Part shown: positions 33,539-42,836 of the stretch, piece by piece
Numbering within the stretch: the stretch's first letter is position 1
How the letters are laid out: each line of letters opens with the position of its first letter
NCBI GenBank assembly: GCA_945865525.1
Contig: CAMBDY010000008.1
Coordinates: 19,826 to 83,825 of the forward strand
DNA: 64,000 nucleotides
DNA from: Nitrospira lenta
Lineage (GTDB): Bacteria; Nitrospirota; Nitrospiria; Nitrospirales; Nitrospiraceae
Direction of reading: 5' to 3'
Made by a program: the position numbers and the translations under genes
Notes under the pieces: generated by a model
The model's database searches: none
Told to the model about the DNA's origin: nothing
Seen by the model: the letters and a program-made list of their open reading frames with translations, nothing else

Positions 33539-35890
33539 TTACACTGGCAATTCGAACGTGAACACGGCTCCTTTGGGAAGATTCTGGCTGGCCTGAATCT
33601 GGCCATCGTGATCGGTAATGATACGCCATACGATGGCCAGCCCTAGCCCAGTCCCCGTCTTCTTCCGTGTGAAGTATGGCACGAACAGTTTTTCCTGGTC
33701 CTCGGGCGCAATGCCCGCTCCCTCGTCCGCCACACTCACCACAGCCCGCCGCCGTTTCGTATCATACTTCGTCGTAAGCCAGATCCTTCCTTTTTGCTGT
33801 ATCGCCTGCATCGCATTATCGAGCAAATTGACCAGCACCCGCTTGAGCTGCTCCCGATCGAAACTAAGCGGCGGCAGATCTTCGTCCAACGAAACAATTA
33901 ACTCGGCCTCCTTATGGGCCCCACGATAAAGGGCCGTGACCTCGTTGATCACATCGTGAAGCGACTGCTGCGCCATCTGAGGAACTGGCAGGCGGGCAAA
34001 TTTCGAAAACTCATCGACCATATATTTGAGGCTCGTTACTTCATTGACGATCACGTTGGTCGCCTCATCAAAAATTGCGTCGAAATCGGGCGACTTCTCA
34101 AAATACTTCTTCCGCAACCGCTGGGCGGACAATTGAATGGGCGTCAAGGGATTCTTAATCTCGTGGGCCACCCGCCGTGCCACTTCCTGCCAAGCGGCCA
34201 CTTTTTGAGCCTTGATCAACTCCGTCAGATCTTCGAACACCAGCACAATCCCGAGGCCCCTATTCAATTCATCCTTCATCCGTGATCCGTGTAGCCCGAT
34301 GGTTAAAAAGTGGCCCTCAATTTCCATTGGTCCCTCCAGCGCCAGCGTATCGCGCTGATCGGCCAGCATCCGGTCGTAGGCCGTCTGGAACAGATCAAGT
34401 CGAAACTCTTTAAACACCTCATTGGCTGGTCGGCCACGAAATCGATCCACGGCCAACCCGAGAATTCGCTCACCGGACGGATTGAAATTCGTGATCATCC
34501 CGTTTCTATCGATCGAGAGCAGGCCTGCCGCGATCGTCTCAACTACCGTTTCAATGTAGGCACGCCGGCGATCCAGCTCCAGATTACTCTGACGCAATGA
34601 GATATTCGTCTCTTCGATCTTAGACTTACTCCCCTGGAGATCGGCTGTCATCCGGTTGAACGACTCGATCAAGGTGCCGATTTCATCGGTGGCCTTCGCA
34701 TCGATCCGGACGGAAAGATTTCCCTGGGCAATAGCCTCCGTCGCTTCAGCCAGCCGTTGAATCGGCACCGTAATGCTCCGTGCGACATAGAATCCAAACC
34801 AGGTGGCCCCGAACAAAATGAGTACGGTGATAACGGCAACGAAGAGATAGGCCCCAGCTTTGATCGGATTTTTCATCGCCTTGACCTGCTTATACTCGTC
34901 GTACTGACGGCCGATCCCTTCCATCTTCGCCAACAACGATTCCGACATGAAAGCATCCACCACCACCACGCCACCGATCTCCCCGCGGCGCCCGCTCGCC
35001 GGGATGGGGGCCGCCACGCGAACTAGGCGTCCCGTCTGGGCCTCCTGCACCGCATTCATTTCTTGCTTTCCGTTAATCACCTGGAGCACCAGTTGGCCGA
35101 TTGGTAGATCGAGTACTGAGGCAGGCACCTCAGGATCCAGCACCTTCGTGAGCGGTTCCATTTTGGCCGAGAAGACCTCAATCCCGGCCACGCCGAACTC
35201 CGCCCGCTTGCGAACCATAGCCGCGATCAGCAGATCCCGTTGCTCCGCCAGCAACATATCCTCCCGATAGATTTCATGGCTAATGGCTCTGGCACTGTTC
35301 TCTGCGAGGGTAATATGGCCGGCATGTTGCATCCGCGCCACGTCATAGGAGTCCCGCATCACCTGTTCAATTTGGTCGCTGAACCAGACATCCACGGCCT
35401 TATTCACCAGGTTGCTCGCGACCAGCGCTAGAAACACCGTCGGAATCAACGAAAACCCAATAAAAGCCGCCACCAGCTTCGTGCGAAACCCAGCACCAAA
35501 GAGCCGATGCCTTCGCTCGAAATAGGCTTTGATCAGGTTGCGGGAGAGAAGCAGGAGGAGCACGACAAATCCGATTAGGTCGAGGTTGAGCAGGAGGAGC
35601 ACAAAGGCATAGCTAGTCGTGGGCAGAAAGGAATCCGTTTCCTCGCTGCCTGGAATCACGATCTGGGAATAGTACAGCGTCAGCGCCAAGCAAGGCAGGA
35701 GAAAAATCAAGACGATCCAGACCGGTCGCAAATGCATCTTGCGCCGCTCAGGCTCCAGAGTAGACCAGGCTCTCACGGACGACTGGCTTGCTCCGGTAGT
35801 CTGCGACGCAACCCCGCTCACAGAAACGGGATTCGTCTTTACTGAAGAAGAGGGCCCTGTGTCCTTCGTGCCGTCACTCACATCCGACAT
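33539..35890 (-). CDS. Membrane histidine kinase, NtrY-like
   Basis: 783 residues. A disordered N-terminus precedes three helices (about 50-160), a periplasmic sensor of roughly 190 residues, a fourth helix (about 358-380), HAMP (RLAEATEAIAQGNLSVRI), a PAS domain (IDRNGMITNFNPSGERILG), the H-box VAHEIKNPLTPIQLSAQRL (about 575) and a HATPase with NLLDNAMQAI, DEGAGI and GTGLGLAIV. This is the NtrY order. It pairs with the NtrX-like regulator at 31664, with two tiny genes between them. Confidence 0.9.
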   Translation of the reverse strand: MSDVSDGTKDTGPSSSVKTNPVSVSGVASQTTGASQSSVRAWSTLEPERRKMHLRPVWIVLIFLLPCLALTLYYSQIVIPGSEETDSFLPTTSYAFVLLLLNLDLIGFVVLLLLLSRNLIKAYFERRHRLFGAGFRTKLVAAFIGFSLIPTVFLALVASNLVNKAVDVWFSDQIEQVMRDSYDVARMQHAGHITLAENSARAISHEIYREDMLLAEQRDLLIAAMVRKRAEFGVAGIEVFSAKMEPLTKVLDPEVPASVLDLPIGQLVLQVINGKQEMNAVQEAQTGRLVRVAAPIPASGRRGEIGGVVVVDAFMSESLLAKMEGIGRQYDEYKQVKAMKNPIKAGAYLFVAVITVLILFGATWFGFYVARSITVPIQRLAEATEAIAQGNLSVRIDAKATDEIGTLIESFNRMTADLQGSKSKIEETNISLRQSNLELDRRRAYIETVVETIAAGLLSIDRNGMITNFNPSGERILGLAVDRFRGRPANEVFKEFRLDLFQTAYDRMLADQRDTLALEGPMEIEGHFLTIGLHGSRMKDELNRGLGIVLVFEDLTELIKAQKVAAWQEVARRVAHEIKNPLTPIQLSAQRLRKKYFEKSPDFDAIFDEATNVIVNEVTSLKYMVDEFSKFARLPVPQMAQQSLHDVINEVTALYRGAHKEAELIVSLDEDLPPLSFDREQLKRVLVNLLDNAMQAIQQKGRIWLTTKYDTKRRRAVVSVADEGAGIAPEDQEKLFVPYFTRKKTGTGLGLAIVWRIITDHDGQIQASQNLPKGAVFTFELPV

Positions 35891-36023
35891 CTCCGATTAC
35901 CAACGCTTCGGCGCATAGCAGGTAGTTTATCACGACGCTTGAAGCAGGAGAGTATCTCACCACATCGCATGAGCCAGAATGGCGGACCGATACGTCCAAG
36001 GTCGATAGGCGTGGGCGGGGCAA

Positions 36024-36416
36024 CTATTTAGCGGTTACACTCACGTACTTCATTCGAAGGGCGTAAAGCATATCCCGCAACACCGTTTGCTCGTCCGTCG
36101 TGAGATTGCCTATGGTCTTCTGCTCCAGGACCGACAGCAAATCGATAATGTCTTTAGCTTGCGGCAGGTTCGCCGGCATCGGAGGCTGATGGGGATCAAT
36201 CTGTTCCCCCATCAACATCATCGAAGAACTGCCCAAAGAGATAACAAAGGATGAAAAGGTGACGGGAATTCCCGAGCCCTGGTGCGGCTCAGAGGGTGCG
36301 GCCTGCTGGTGGGGCTGCGCATCCGGCGCCGCAGGCGAAGGCATGGAGGCACGGTCGGACCCAGTCACCCCACGCCGATCCCTCACGACAAATTCTTTTT
36401 CTTCCTCTGCGCTCAT
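36024..36416 (-). CDS. DUF1844 family protein
   Basis: 130 residues. The N-terminal 50 are Pro/Ala/Gln-rich and disordered. The rest is DUF1844: FSSFVISLGSSSMMLMGEQ, then NLPQAKDIIDLLSVLEQKT and GNLTTDEQTVLRDMLYALRM. It is a soluble helical protein of unknown function, common in deltaproteobacteria-like and Nitrospirota genomes. It is divergent from mazG. Confidence 0.88.
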   Translation of the reverse strand: MSAEEEKEFVVRDRRGVTGSDRASMPSPAAPDAQPHQQAAPSEPHQGSGIPVTFSSFVISLGSSSMMLMGEQIDPHQPPMPANLPQAKDIIDLLSVLEQKTIGNLTTDEQTVLRDMLYALRMKYVSVTAK

Positions 36417-36565
36417 AGGCCTTTCTTCCGCTCCAGATGCCGCCTCCGTACCCTATCATAGGTCCCAAAACGGCGCAAGACTTGCCGCGCAACGCGTGGC
36501 CGATTGAAGCAAGCCGACAACTGAGTATAATATGCGGCCAACTGAGCGCCACAAAAAGGAACAGG

Positions 36566-37441
36566 ATGTCTGAACGATTTGATAAACTGGTCGACTTGAT
36601 GGCCTCGCTGCGCGCACCGAACGGGTGTCCCTGGGACCGCAAGCAAACGCATGAGTCGCTGAAGCCCTATCTGCTCGAAGAAACCTATGAAGTGCTCGAA
36701 ATCCTAGACCGGCAAGACCGGGAAAAACTACCAGAGGAACTCGGCGATGTGCTGCTCCAGGTGCTCTTCCACAGCCAGATCGCGGCAGAGGCTGGCCGCT
36801 TTACCATCGAGGACGTGCTGGCGCAATTGGCTGACAAAATGATCAGACGCCACCCCCATGTTTTTGGTAATGGGGGGACCGATACCACACCGACAAATGC
36901 CGACCAGGTGGTGGCAAAATGGGAAGATATCAAACGCACGGAACGCCAGGCGTCCGGACGGGCGAACTCGGTGCTCGACGGAGTACCGCAAGCATTGCCG
37001 GCCCTGCTGAGGGCCTACCAAATTCAAACACGCGCGGCACGCGCCGGGTTCGATTGGAGCCACGATACGAAAGGCTTCGAGCAGATCCTGGGCAAGATCG
37101 AAGAAGAAATCCAAGAGCTCCGCGACGCCATCCAGCCCCTTGCATCAAACCAGACCGAGCCAGCCGCAACAGCCGCAGCTCTGCGGCAGGAAAAGATCGC
37201 CTCAGAGCTCGGCGACGTGCTATTCTCCCTCGTGAATCTCGCCCGCTTCATGAAAATGAACCCAGAAGACGCCTTGCGCCAATCCGCTAACCGCTTCACC
37301 CAGCGAGTTCAATTCATTGAAGCCCAGGCGACCCAATCTGGACGATCGGTGAGCGAGCTCTCGTTTGCAGAAATGGATCAACTATGGACCGAAGCCAAAA
37401 AGCAAAACTCCGTGCCCCTCACTGAGGACACACCGTCATGA
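36566..37441 (+). CDS. mazG: Nucleoside triphosphate pyrophosphohydrolase
   Basis: 291 residues from the ATG at 36566 (aagga upstream). MazG hydrolyses NTPs to NMP and pyrophosphate. The two all-alpha repeats are visible: NGCPWDRKQTHESLKPYLLEET and EELGDVLLQVLFH in the first, and AGFDW ... ASELGDVLFSLVNLARF in the second, each with the E-E-x-x-E ... E-x-x-D metal set. Length is slightly long because of a 30-residue loop. The stop overlaps the next gene by ATGA. Confidence 0.94.
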   Translation: MSERFDKLVDLMASLRAPNGCPWDRKQTHESLKPYLLEETYEVLEILDRQDREKLPEELGDVLLQVLFHSQIAAEAGRFTIEDVLAQLADKMIRRHPHVFGNGGTDTTPTNADQVVAKWEDIKRTERQASGRANSVLDGVPQALPALLRAYQIQTRAARAGFDWSHDTKGFEQILGKIEEEIQELRDAIQPLASNQTEPAATAAALRQEKIASELGDVLFSLVNLARFMKMNPEDALRQSANRFTQRVQFIEAQATQSGRSVSELSFAEMDQLWTEAKKQNSVPLTEDTPS

Positions 37442-38055
37442 GCGATGAATCGCGCCCCTACGAAGAGGGCAAACGCGCCGGAGTCCATCCCCTAATCGTC
37501 ATCTTCAGCATCCTGTTGGGGTTCTGGCTGTTTGTGGCCCTCATCGTCCCGAGTTCTAAGAGTAAGCAAGTAGCGGGAACGGAAGGACCAGCTGGACCGG
37601 TCATCGAAGATCCCGAAGCAGCACCAGTCCTGTTCAAAGTCCACACCACGATCCCGGATATGAACGCGATCAGCCTCACAGTGCAACCAGAAGCGACCGA
37701 CAGCCAAGTGGCTGGACTTTTAAAACGGTTCAAAAAAGACCGGCTCGCCGGCACCTTGACCGAGCTCCTGCCAGCTACGACAAGCGGCCATACGCTCGGG
37801 GACCATGCCGTCGCCGACATCTACATTTTGTCAGACGCCCAATATGCGCAAGCCGACGTAATCCGCACCCTGACACGCGGCGCCCATGCGCCGGGCAACC
37901 TCTATCCTCAAGCTGTTCCTTTTGAAGTGGCGATGGAACAAATCCGGGGGCACTATCGAATCGACCTGAATAACACCAGCAGCCCCGACAGCGCCTCCCT
38001 GGGCTTTGCCGATGAGTCAGGAATACATTCCAAGCAGTACAGAAAAATATTTTAA
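37438..38055 (+). CDS. Single-pass membrane protein, unknown
   Basis: 205 residues. One helix at about 19-39 (IVIFSILLGFWLFVALIVP) anchors a predicted extracytoplasmic domain of mixed alpha/beta type (FKVHTTIPDMNAISLTVQPE, VADIYILSDAQYAQAD). Coupled to mazG by a four-base overlap. No family recognised. A compound hairpin with a T run follows at 38073-38171. Confidence 0.68.
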   Translation: MSDESRPYEEGKRAGVHPLIVIFSILLGFWLFVALIVPSSKSKQVAGTEGPAGPVIEDPEAAPVLFKVHTTIPDMNAISLTVQPEATDSQVAGLLKRFKKDRLAGTLTELLPATTSGHTLGDHAVADIYILSDAQYAQADVIRTLTRGAHAPGNLYPQAVPFEVAMEQIRGHYRIDLNNTSSPDSASLGFADESGIHSKQYRKIF

Positions 38056-38072
38056 CGGGCCGTTGAAAAATA

Positions 38073-38171
38073 CCGCCAGCTTCGTTCTTGACTCATCGAA
38101 ACTCTCACCGTACCCCTGATGGTACGCCTCCGATTTTGACTGGCCTACGGCCTTGCTGGCGGGCTTTTTTT
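38073..38171 (+). terminator. Compound hairpin terminator, REP-like
   Basis: Outer arms ccgccagc (38073-38080) and gctggcgg (38155-38162) enclose two smaller hairpins (cgtacc/ggtacg at 38109-38126, and ggcc/ggcc near 38142), followed by seven T residues (38165-38171). It lies just after the end of the mazG operon. The structure, with a leading cgttgaaaaa stretch, looks like an interspersed repeat adapted as a terminator. Confidence 0.6.
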
Positions 38172-38193
38172 GAGCAGACCGCAACAACCTCCA

Positions 38194-38601
38194 CTACAAT
38201 CCAACCAGCTTTTTGATCTCTGCCCGCAACGTTTCTTTCTGTTCGTCCGCCCAAGTGTCAAGCCGTGGGAACAAATACGCCATTGGTCCTGTAAAGGTAG
38301 CCACGAGGGTATCGCGGCGCTCTGACAGCATGCCCTCTGCCTCGGCGATGCGGATTTTTTCATCCGAGATCTGGCGTAATAGGAACTTCGAGATCATCAG
38401 TTGCTGCCCCGGCGTTCCAACAACGTCCCCCAACACCTTGCCCCGAACGAAATCCAACTCCTCAGGAATCGCGACTTTCACCCGCACAGCCTGGGCAGTC
38501 GGCCACGAGGCCCGCTGAGTCGAGTAGTCGAAGGAAAACGCTTGCTCTCGAGGCTCTCGGAATGGTCCAGTCACATTCGCAATTTGCAGCCGGGTATCCA
38601 T
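38194..38601 (-). CDS. Unknown 135-residue protein
   Basis: Soluble, opening MDTRLQIANVTGPFREPREQ with a beta-rich first half (VRVKVAIPEELDFVRGKVL) and a charged helical second half. No Cys, no signal, no motif I recognise. It lies downstream of hemG on the same strand with 15 bases between them, so it is likely part of the haem operon transcript, perhaps by chance. Confidence 0.65.
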   Translation of the reverse strand: MDTRLQIANVTGPFREPREQAFSFDYSTQRASWPTAQAVRVKVAIPEELDFVRGKVLGDVVGTPGQQLMISKFLLRQISDEKIRIAEAEGMLSERRDTLVATFTGPMAYLFPRLDTWADEQKETLRAEIKKLVGL

Positions 38602-38616
38602 GGTGACTCTCGTTTC

Positions 38617-40065
38617 TTACGATCGTTCTCCGGACAGATAGCGCACGACCCGATCAGCCGCAACCGCCCCGTCACGGATACAGTCGGGAATTCCAACACC
38701 GCGATAACCAGTGCCTGTAAGTACTAGGCCCCCGTAGCGGCTGAGCGCCGCCTCAGTCTGATTTAACCGATCAAGATGGCCCAGCGTATATTGTGGCATC
38801 GCCTTCATCCAGCGGTTCACTTCCACATAGTCTGGCTCCGCCGTCACACCGCATATGTGAGCCAACTCGTCCCGCACCCGTGCGACCAAAGCCCGGTCAT
38901 CCAGTTCAAAAATAGCCTCTCGCCCGACTCCTCCAACATAACAACGAATGAGTAATTGATCTGCCGGAGCCCGATGGGACCACTTGAGCGAGGTCCAAGT
39001 CGCCGCAATGAGGTCGCGGCCTTCGGCCCGCGGCACGACAAAGCCAAATCCTTCTGCCGCCCCTGCGACCGCTGCGCGAGGATAGGCCATCGCAATCGTC
39101 GCCGTGGAGGCATAGGGAATCAGGTCCAGCAACCCTCCGGCAATCGGCGTGAGCGGACGCACCAACTCCGCTGACACATAAGCCGGCGTGGCCAACACGA
39201 GGCTGTCCACAGACAGGGCCGAGCCGTCATTGAGAATGATATCGTACATCCAGCGGCCTGGCTGATGGGAGCGAACACGAAGGGCATCCACGACCGTGCC
39301 TCCCTTAAGCGTGGTGCCCTGCTCCGTCAATCGACGAACCAAAGCATCAATCAGATCCGACAAACCATTCTTAAGACTCACGAACATCGTACGCTTCGGA
39401 CCGATAGACGTAGCCAAAGGACTCGCCTTCCGCCCCGCCATCATTCCACGAATCACACTGCCGTATTGCTGCTCCAGCTCGACAAACCGTGGGAAGGTCG
39501 CCTGAATGCTCATCTGCTCCGCATCGCCCCCATAGATACCCGCCATCAAGGGTTCGAGCATCCGTTCGAAAGCCTGACGACCCATACGCCGCCGAAAGAA
39601 GCAGGCGAGCGACTCATCGCCCGACGACCGTTTGACCGGCATCGCCAGGTCCAAACCCATCCTGGCGAGCCCAGCCCAACTCAAGAGTCCGCTCCGAAGA
39701 AAGGGTCCCAGCTGATTAGGCGAAATGACGACCAAACCCTCCGGCAATTCTCGCAGACGCCCCTGCGAAAACACACAGGCCCTCTTGGTGGTCTCATTGG
39801 TATTAATAAGCTGATCCGTCAGCCCCAGCTTAGTGCAGAGTTCAATAGCAGCTGTTTTTTGAGATAAAAAGGAATCGGGGCCTGCTTCTGTCACGAGGTT
39901 GCCGATCCGATTGGTGACGATCTTGCCGCCCCAGGAAAGCGCGGCATCCACAACCGTACAACGGATCGGGATACCGGCAGCCGCAGCTTTTTCGTGAAGC
40001 GCATAGGCAGTCGAGAGACCCGAGATCCCTCCACCGATAACAGCCACTGTGCGAAGATTGTTCAC
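38617..40065 (-). CDS. hemG: Protoporphyrinogen oxidase, HemG/HemY FAD type
   Basis: 482 residues. It oxidises protoporphyrinogen or coproporphyrinogen with FAD. The N-terminal dinucleotide motif is VAVIGGGISGLSTAYAL. The substrate region has EAGPDSFLSQKTAAIELC and, near the end, GLVLTGTGYRGVGIPDCI, conserved in HemY. The start is GTG and overlaps the 87-residue gene stop by four bases. Order hemE - stub - hemG mirrors the Bacillus hemEHY operon. The gene name hemY is also used. Confidence 0.9.
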   Translation of the reverse strand: MNNLRTVAVIGGGISGLSTAYALHEKAAAAGIPIRCTVVDAALSWGGKIVTNRIGNLVTEAGPDSFLSQKTAAIELCTKLGLTDQLINTNETTKRACVFSQGRLRELPEGLVVISPNQLGPFLRSGLLSWAGLARMGLDLAMPVKRSSGDESLACFFRRRMGRQAFERMLEPLMAGIYGGDAEQMSIQATFPRFVELEQQYGSVIRGMMAGRKASPLATSIGPKRTMFVSLKNGLSDLIDALVRRLTEQGTTLKGGTVVDALRVRSHQPGRWMYDIILNDGSALSVDSLVLATPAYVSAELVRPLTPIAGGLLDLIPYASTATIAMAYPRAAVAGAAEGFGFVVPRAEGRDLIAATWTSLKWSHRAPADQLLIRCYVGGVGREAIFELDDRALVARVRDELAHICGVTAEPDYVEVNRWMKAMPQYTLGHLDRLNQTEAALSRYGGLVLTGTGYRGVGIPDCIRDGAVAADRVVRYLSGERS

Positions 40066-40325
40066 GAGATGCTGCGAAGCGATGATTCGTGGGCCTTGCC
40101 TAACTCGTGCAACCCCTGCTCAAGCTTCTTCGTGACGTCCTTGAAAATCCCGACCGCCGGAAACTTCCCGCCCGTGACCCAATACCACTCGCAAATCTCT
40201 TCAACCAATTCAGGGGACGTGGGACGCCCTTCCCGCACATCCAGGAGGAACGGGTCTGCATTCTCCAGACTGTCCAGCCCGGCCATTGCCATGGCGATGG
40301 CCGTGGATTTCGTTAATTCTGCCAT
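40062..40325 (-). CDS. Ferrochelatase-like stub in the hemH position
   Basis: 87 residues. The segment GLDSLENADPFLLDVREGRP followed by WVTGGKFPAVGIFKDVTKKL resembles the first part of ferrochelatase (G-x-D-S-L-x-x-v-x-P-F-L-x-N-L-F, then I-G-G-x-S-P-l). Complete HemH is over 300 residues, with catalytic His and Glu much further on; these are absent. Its position between hemE (41 bases) and hemG (overlapping) is exactly that of hemH. It may be a decayed gene, a specialised domain or chance similarity. No full hemH is in the window. Confidence 0.6.
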   Translation of the reverse strand: MAELTKSTAIAMAMAGLDSLENADPFLLDVREGRPTSPELVEEICEWYWVTGGKFPAVGIFKDVTKKLEQGLHELGKAHESSLRSIS

Positions 40326-40366
40326 ACCTGCCCGTCACCCCCGCTTCAGCCTCTCGCCCTATGCCT

Positions 40367-41407
40367 CTAGCTCTTGACCTGTCTCGCACTGAGCTTATGC
40401 ACCATATCAATCGCCGCGGCAACATGCTCGATTGGCGTCGTCGGCAAAATCCCATGACCCAAGTTGAAAATATGCCCAGGACGGCCAGCGGCTCTGCGCA
40501 AAATATCTTCCACGCGCCGTTCGACTTCAGGTAACGGAGCATACAGGGCCAAGGGATCAAGATTACCCTGCACCGCCGTATCATGGCCCACGATCTCCCA
40601 AGCCTCATCCAGAGGGATGCGCCAGTCGACCCCGATGACATCGCCGCCCGCCGCGCGCATCTGACGTAGCATCGCCGAAGTCCCCGTACCAAAATGAATC
40701 ATCGGCACGCCTTCCCGCTTCAGTCCCTCAAAAATCAATTGGACATGCGGCAGCACGTATTCAACATAGTCGCCAACCGAGAGACAGCCCACCCAGCTGT
40801 CGAACAGCTGAATTGCCTGTGCCCCCGCCTTGATTTGCTGCCGCAGATAGCCGGTGATGACCCGTGCAAACTTATCCATGAGCAGGTGCCAGGTCTTCGG
40901 CTCGCAATACATCATCTGTTTGGTTAGAAGATAGTTTCGCGAACTCCCACCCTCGATTGCATAACTGGCGAGGGTGAAGGGCGCCCCGGCAAATCCAATC
41001 AGCGGCACCCGCGCGTTCAGAGCGCGTCGTGCCTGACCGATGGCTTCCGCCACATAGTTAAGCTCGCCTCCATCGATGACGCTAAGCCGCTCAACCGCCG
41101 CATGGTCCCGCACCGGATTATGAATGACCGGCCCTTCGCCCTCCGCGAACTCTAGGTTGAGCCCCATCGGCTCAAAGGGCAGCAGAATGTCGGCAAAGAT
41201 AATGGCGGCATCGAGCGGAAAGCGATCGATCGGCTGCAGCGTGACTTGCGCCGCCAATTCCGGTGTCTTGCACAACTCCAGCATCGAATGTTTCGCTCGA
41301 AGAGCGCGATATTCGGGCATATAACGGCCGGCCTGCCGCATGAACCACACCGGCGTACAATCAACCGGCTCGCACCGACAGGCTTTAAGAAAACGATCAT
41401 TTATCAT
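40367..41407 (-). CDS. hemE: Uroporphyrinogen decarboxylase
   Basis: 346 residues, normal size. It decarboxylates uroporphyrinogen III to coproporphyrinogen III. It carries the signature PVWFMRQAGRYMPEYRALR near residue 20, then FADILLPFEPMGL, LIGFAGAPFTLASYAIEGG, IQLFDSWVGCLS and the C-terminal GHIFNLGHGILPTTPIEHV. It is the first gene of the haem operon. Confidence 0.96.
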   Translation of the reverse strand: MINDRFLKACRCEPVDCTPVWFMRQAGRYMPEYRALRAKHSMLELCKTPELAAQVTLQPIDRFPLDAAIIFADILLPFEPMGLNLEFAEGEGPVIHNPVRDHAAVERLSVIDGGELNYVAEAIGQARRALNARVPLIGFAGAPFTLASYAIEGGSSRNYLLTKQMMYCEPKTWHLLMDKFARVITGYLRQQIKAGAQAIQLFDSWVGCLSVGDYVEYVLPHVQLIFEGLKREGVPMIHFGTGTSAMLRQMRAAGGDVIGVDWRIPLDEAWEIVGHDTAVQGNLDPLALYAPLPEVERRVEDILRRAAGRPGHIFNLGHGILPTTPIEHVAAAIDMVHKLSARQVKS

Positions 41408-41758
41408 TGGGGCATTCTAGAGATCAGGGGAGGAATGTGTCAATTCAGAATAGGCTGGGGCGTATCGCCGGATCGCCGTGGAATGGGACTGGTCAAAACA
41501 ACGAGACCCCCTGCGATTTCGTGCGGACAAAAAATCCACACATTAAGAGTACCCTGTTTCAATTTCTGTAAAGTTACGTGTATAATAGAGGCATGGTGTA
41601 CGGCTAAGTCCCCAGAGCATTGTCTTTGGGATTCAGTATTTGTGGCCTACCAGACACGTGACTTCCCAAGTGCTGCAATATCACTCAGCCTAACTGGAAC
41701 CCCGGCGCCCGGCACCACACCCCTGTGAACCACGACTCCTGACCTTGGAGGTAAGCAA
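41408..41758. other. Gap upstream of the desaturase gene
   Basis: No gene with a start seen. It contains the divergent hemE upstream region on the left and, at 41557-41586, the likely desaturase promoter. From 41587 to 41758 a leader of about 170 bases runs to the ATG; it holds a weak hairpin (cccagag/ctttggg) and no known riboswitch that I recognise. Confidence 0.4.
41557..41586 (+). promoter_or_regulatory. Likely promoter of the desaturase gene
   Basis: A perfect TATAAT at 41581-41586 and a partial -35 TTTCAA at 41557-41562, with 18 bases between. It leaves a leader of about 165 bases before the desaturase ATG at 41759. Confidence 0.48.
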
Positions 41759-42733
41759 ATGTCCCAAGTACCTACCCAACAAACCACCCAAGCCCAGATG
41801 ATCTGGTTGACGGTGCTCCGCTGGTTCGACTCCTGGGCCGGGATTGATACTGTGAAAGTCGAGGGACCTCCCAAAATGGACTGGATTCGGTGTATCCCCC
41901 TCATCGCTGTACATGTCATGTGTCTTGGCATTATCTGGGTGGGATGGAGCTGGACTGCCGTTGCCGTCGCCACAGTTTTTTATTTTGTGCGCATGTTCGC
42001 CATCACTGGCTGGTACCACCGCTACTTTTCACACCGGACCTTCAAGACATCCCGCGCATGCCAGCTGGCCTTTGCGATCCTGGGAGGCTCTTGCGCCCAG
42101 CGCGGTCCGCTCTGGTGGGCCGGGCACCATCGCCATCACCATATCGCCTCAGATACGCCGGATGACGTCCACTCCCCGCTGCACGGAGGATTTCTCTGGT
42201 CTCACATGGGCTGGTTCACGTCGCAAACGCATTTCGCGCCTCGGTTAAAGAATATTGCAGACTTCGCAAAATTCCCCGAGCTCCGCTTCCTAGACCGTTT
42301 CGACATCCTCGTCCCCACCCTCGCCGGGTTCGGAATGTTCGGGCTAGGCATGTTACTGGAGGCCTACACGCCAGGCCTTCACACCAACGGTCCCCAAATG
42401 TTGATTTGGGGGTTCTTCGTATCAACGGTTGCCCTAATCCATGGAACCTGCACCATCAACTCCCTGTCGCATGTTTATGGTTCTCAACGCTATGACACAG
42501 GCGATACCAGCCGCAACAATTTTTTCCTTGCACTCATTACGATGGGTGAAGGGTGGCACAACAACCACCACTACTATCCCGCCGCTACCCGGCAAGGTTT
42601 CTACTGGTGGGAAATTGACATGACCTACTATTGCTTGAGAATGATGGAAATGGTGGGGCTGGTCTGGGATATCAAGGATGTACCACTCTACGTCCGCGAA
42701 GGAAAGAGCAAACAGGACACCATCGCAGTCTGA
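41759..42733 (+). CDS. Acyl-CoA or acyl-lipid fatty acid desaturase
   Basis: 324 residues, membrane-bound di-iron enzyme that inserts a double bond, probably delta-9. Three His boxes: HRYFSHR (about residue 89), HHRHHH (about 123) and GWHNNHHYYP (about 264). Two pairs of hydrophobic segments surround them. The start has tggaggtaagc just upstream (ggaggt). It keeps membranes fluid; long leader and TATAAT suggest regulated expression. Confidence 0.92.
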   Translation: MSQVPTQQTTQAQMIWLTVLRWFDSWAGIDTVKVEGPPKMDWIRCIPLIAVHVMCLGIIWVGWSWTAVAVATVFYFVRMFAITGWYHRYFSHRTFKTSRACQLAFAILGGSCAQRGPLWWAGHHRHHHIASDTPDDVHSPLHGGFLWSHMGWFTSQTHFAPRLKNIADFAKFPELRFLDRFDILVPTLAGFGMFGLGMLLEAYTPGLHTNGPQMLIWGFFVSTVALIHGTCTINSLSHVYGSQRYDTGDTSRNNFFLALITMGEGWHNNHHYYPAATRQGFYWWEIDMTYYCLRMMEMVGLVWDIKDVPLYVREGKSKQDTIAV

Positions 42734-42836
42734 TTGAAATCATCCCTTGTAAAGGGCCGTTCGTCTCTCGTTCGACGAAAAGCGCGTATTTGCACCGAGT
42801 ACACTTCACGAGGAACGACCGACGAGCCCTACTTTG

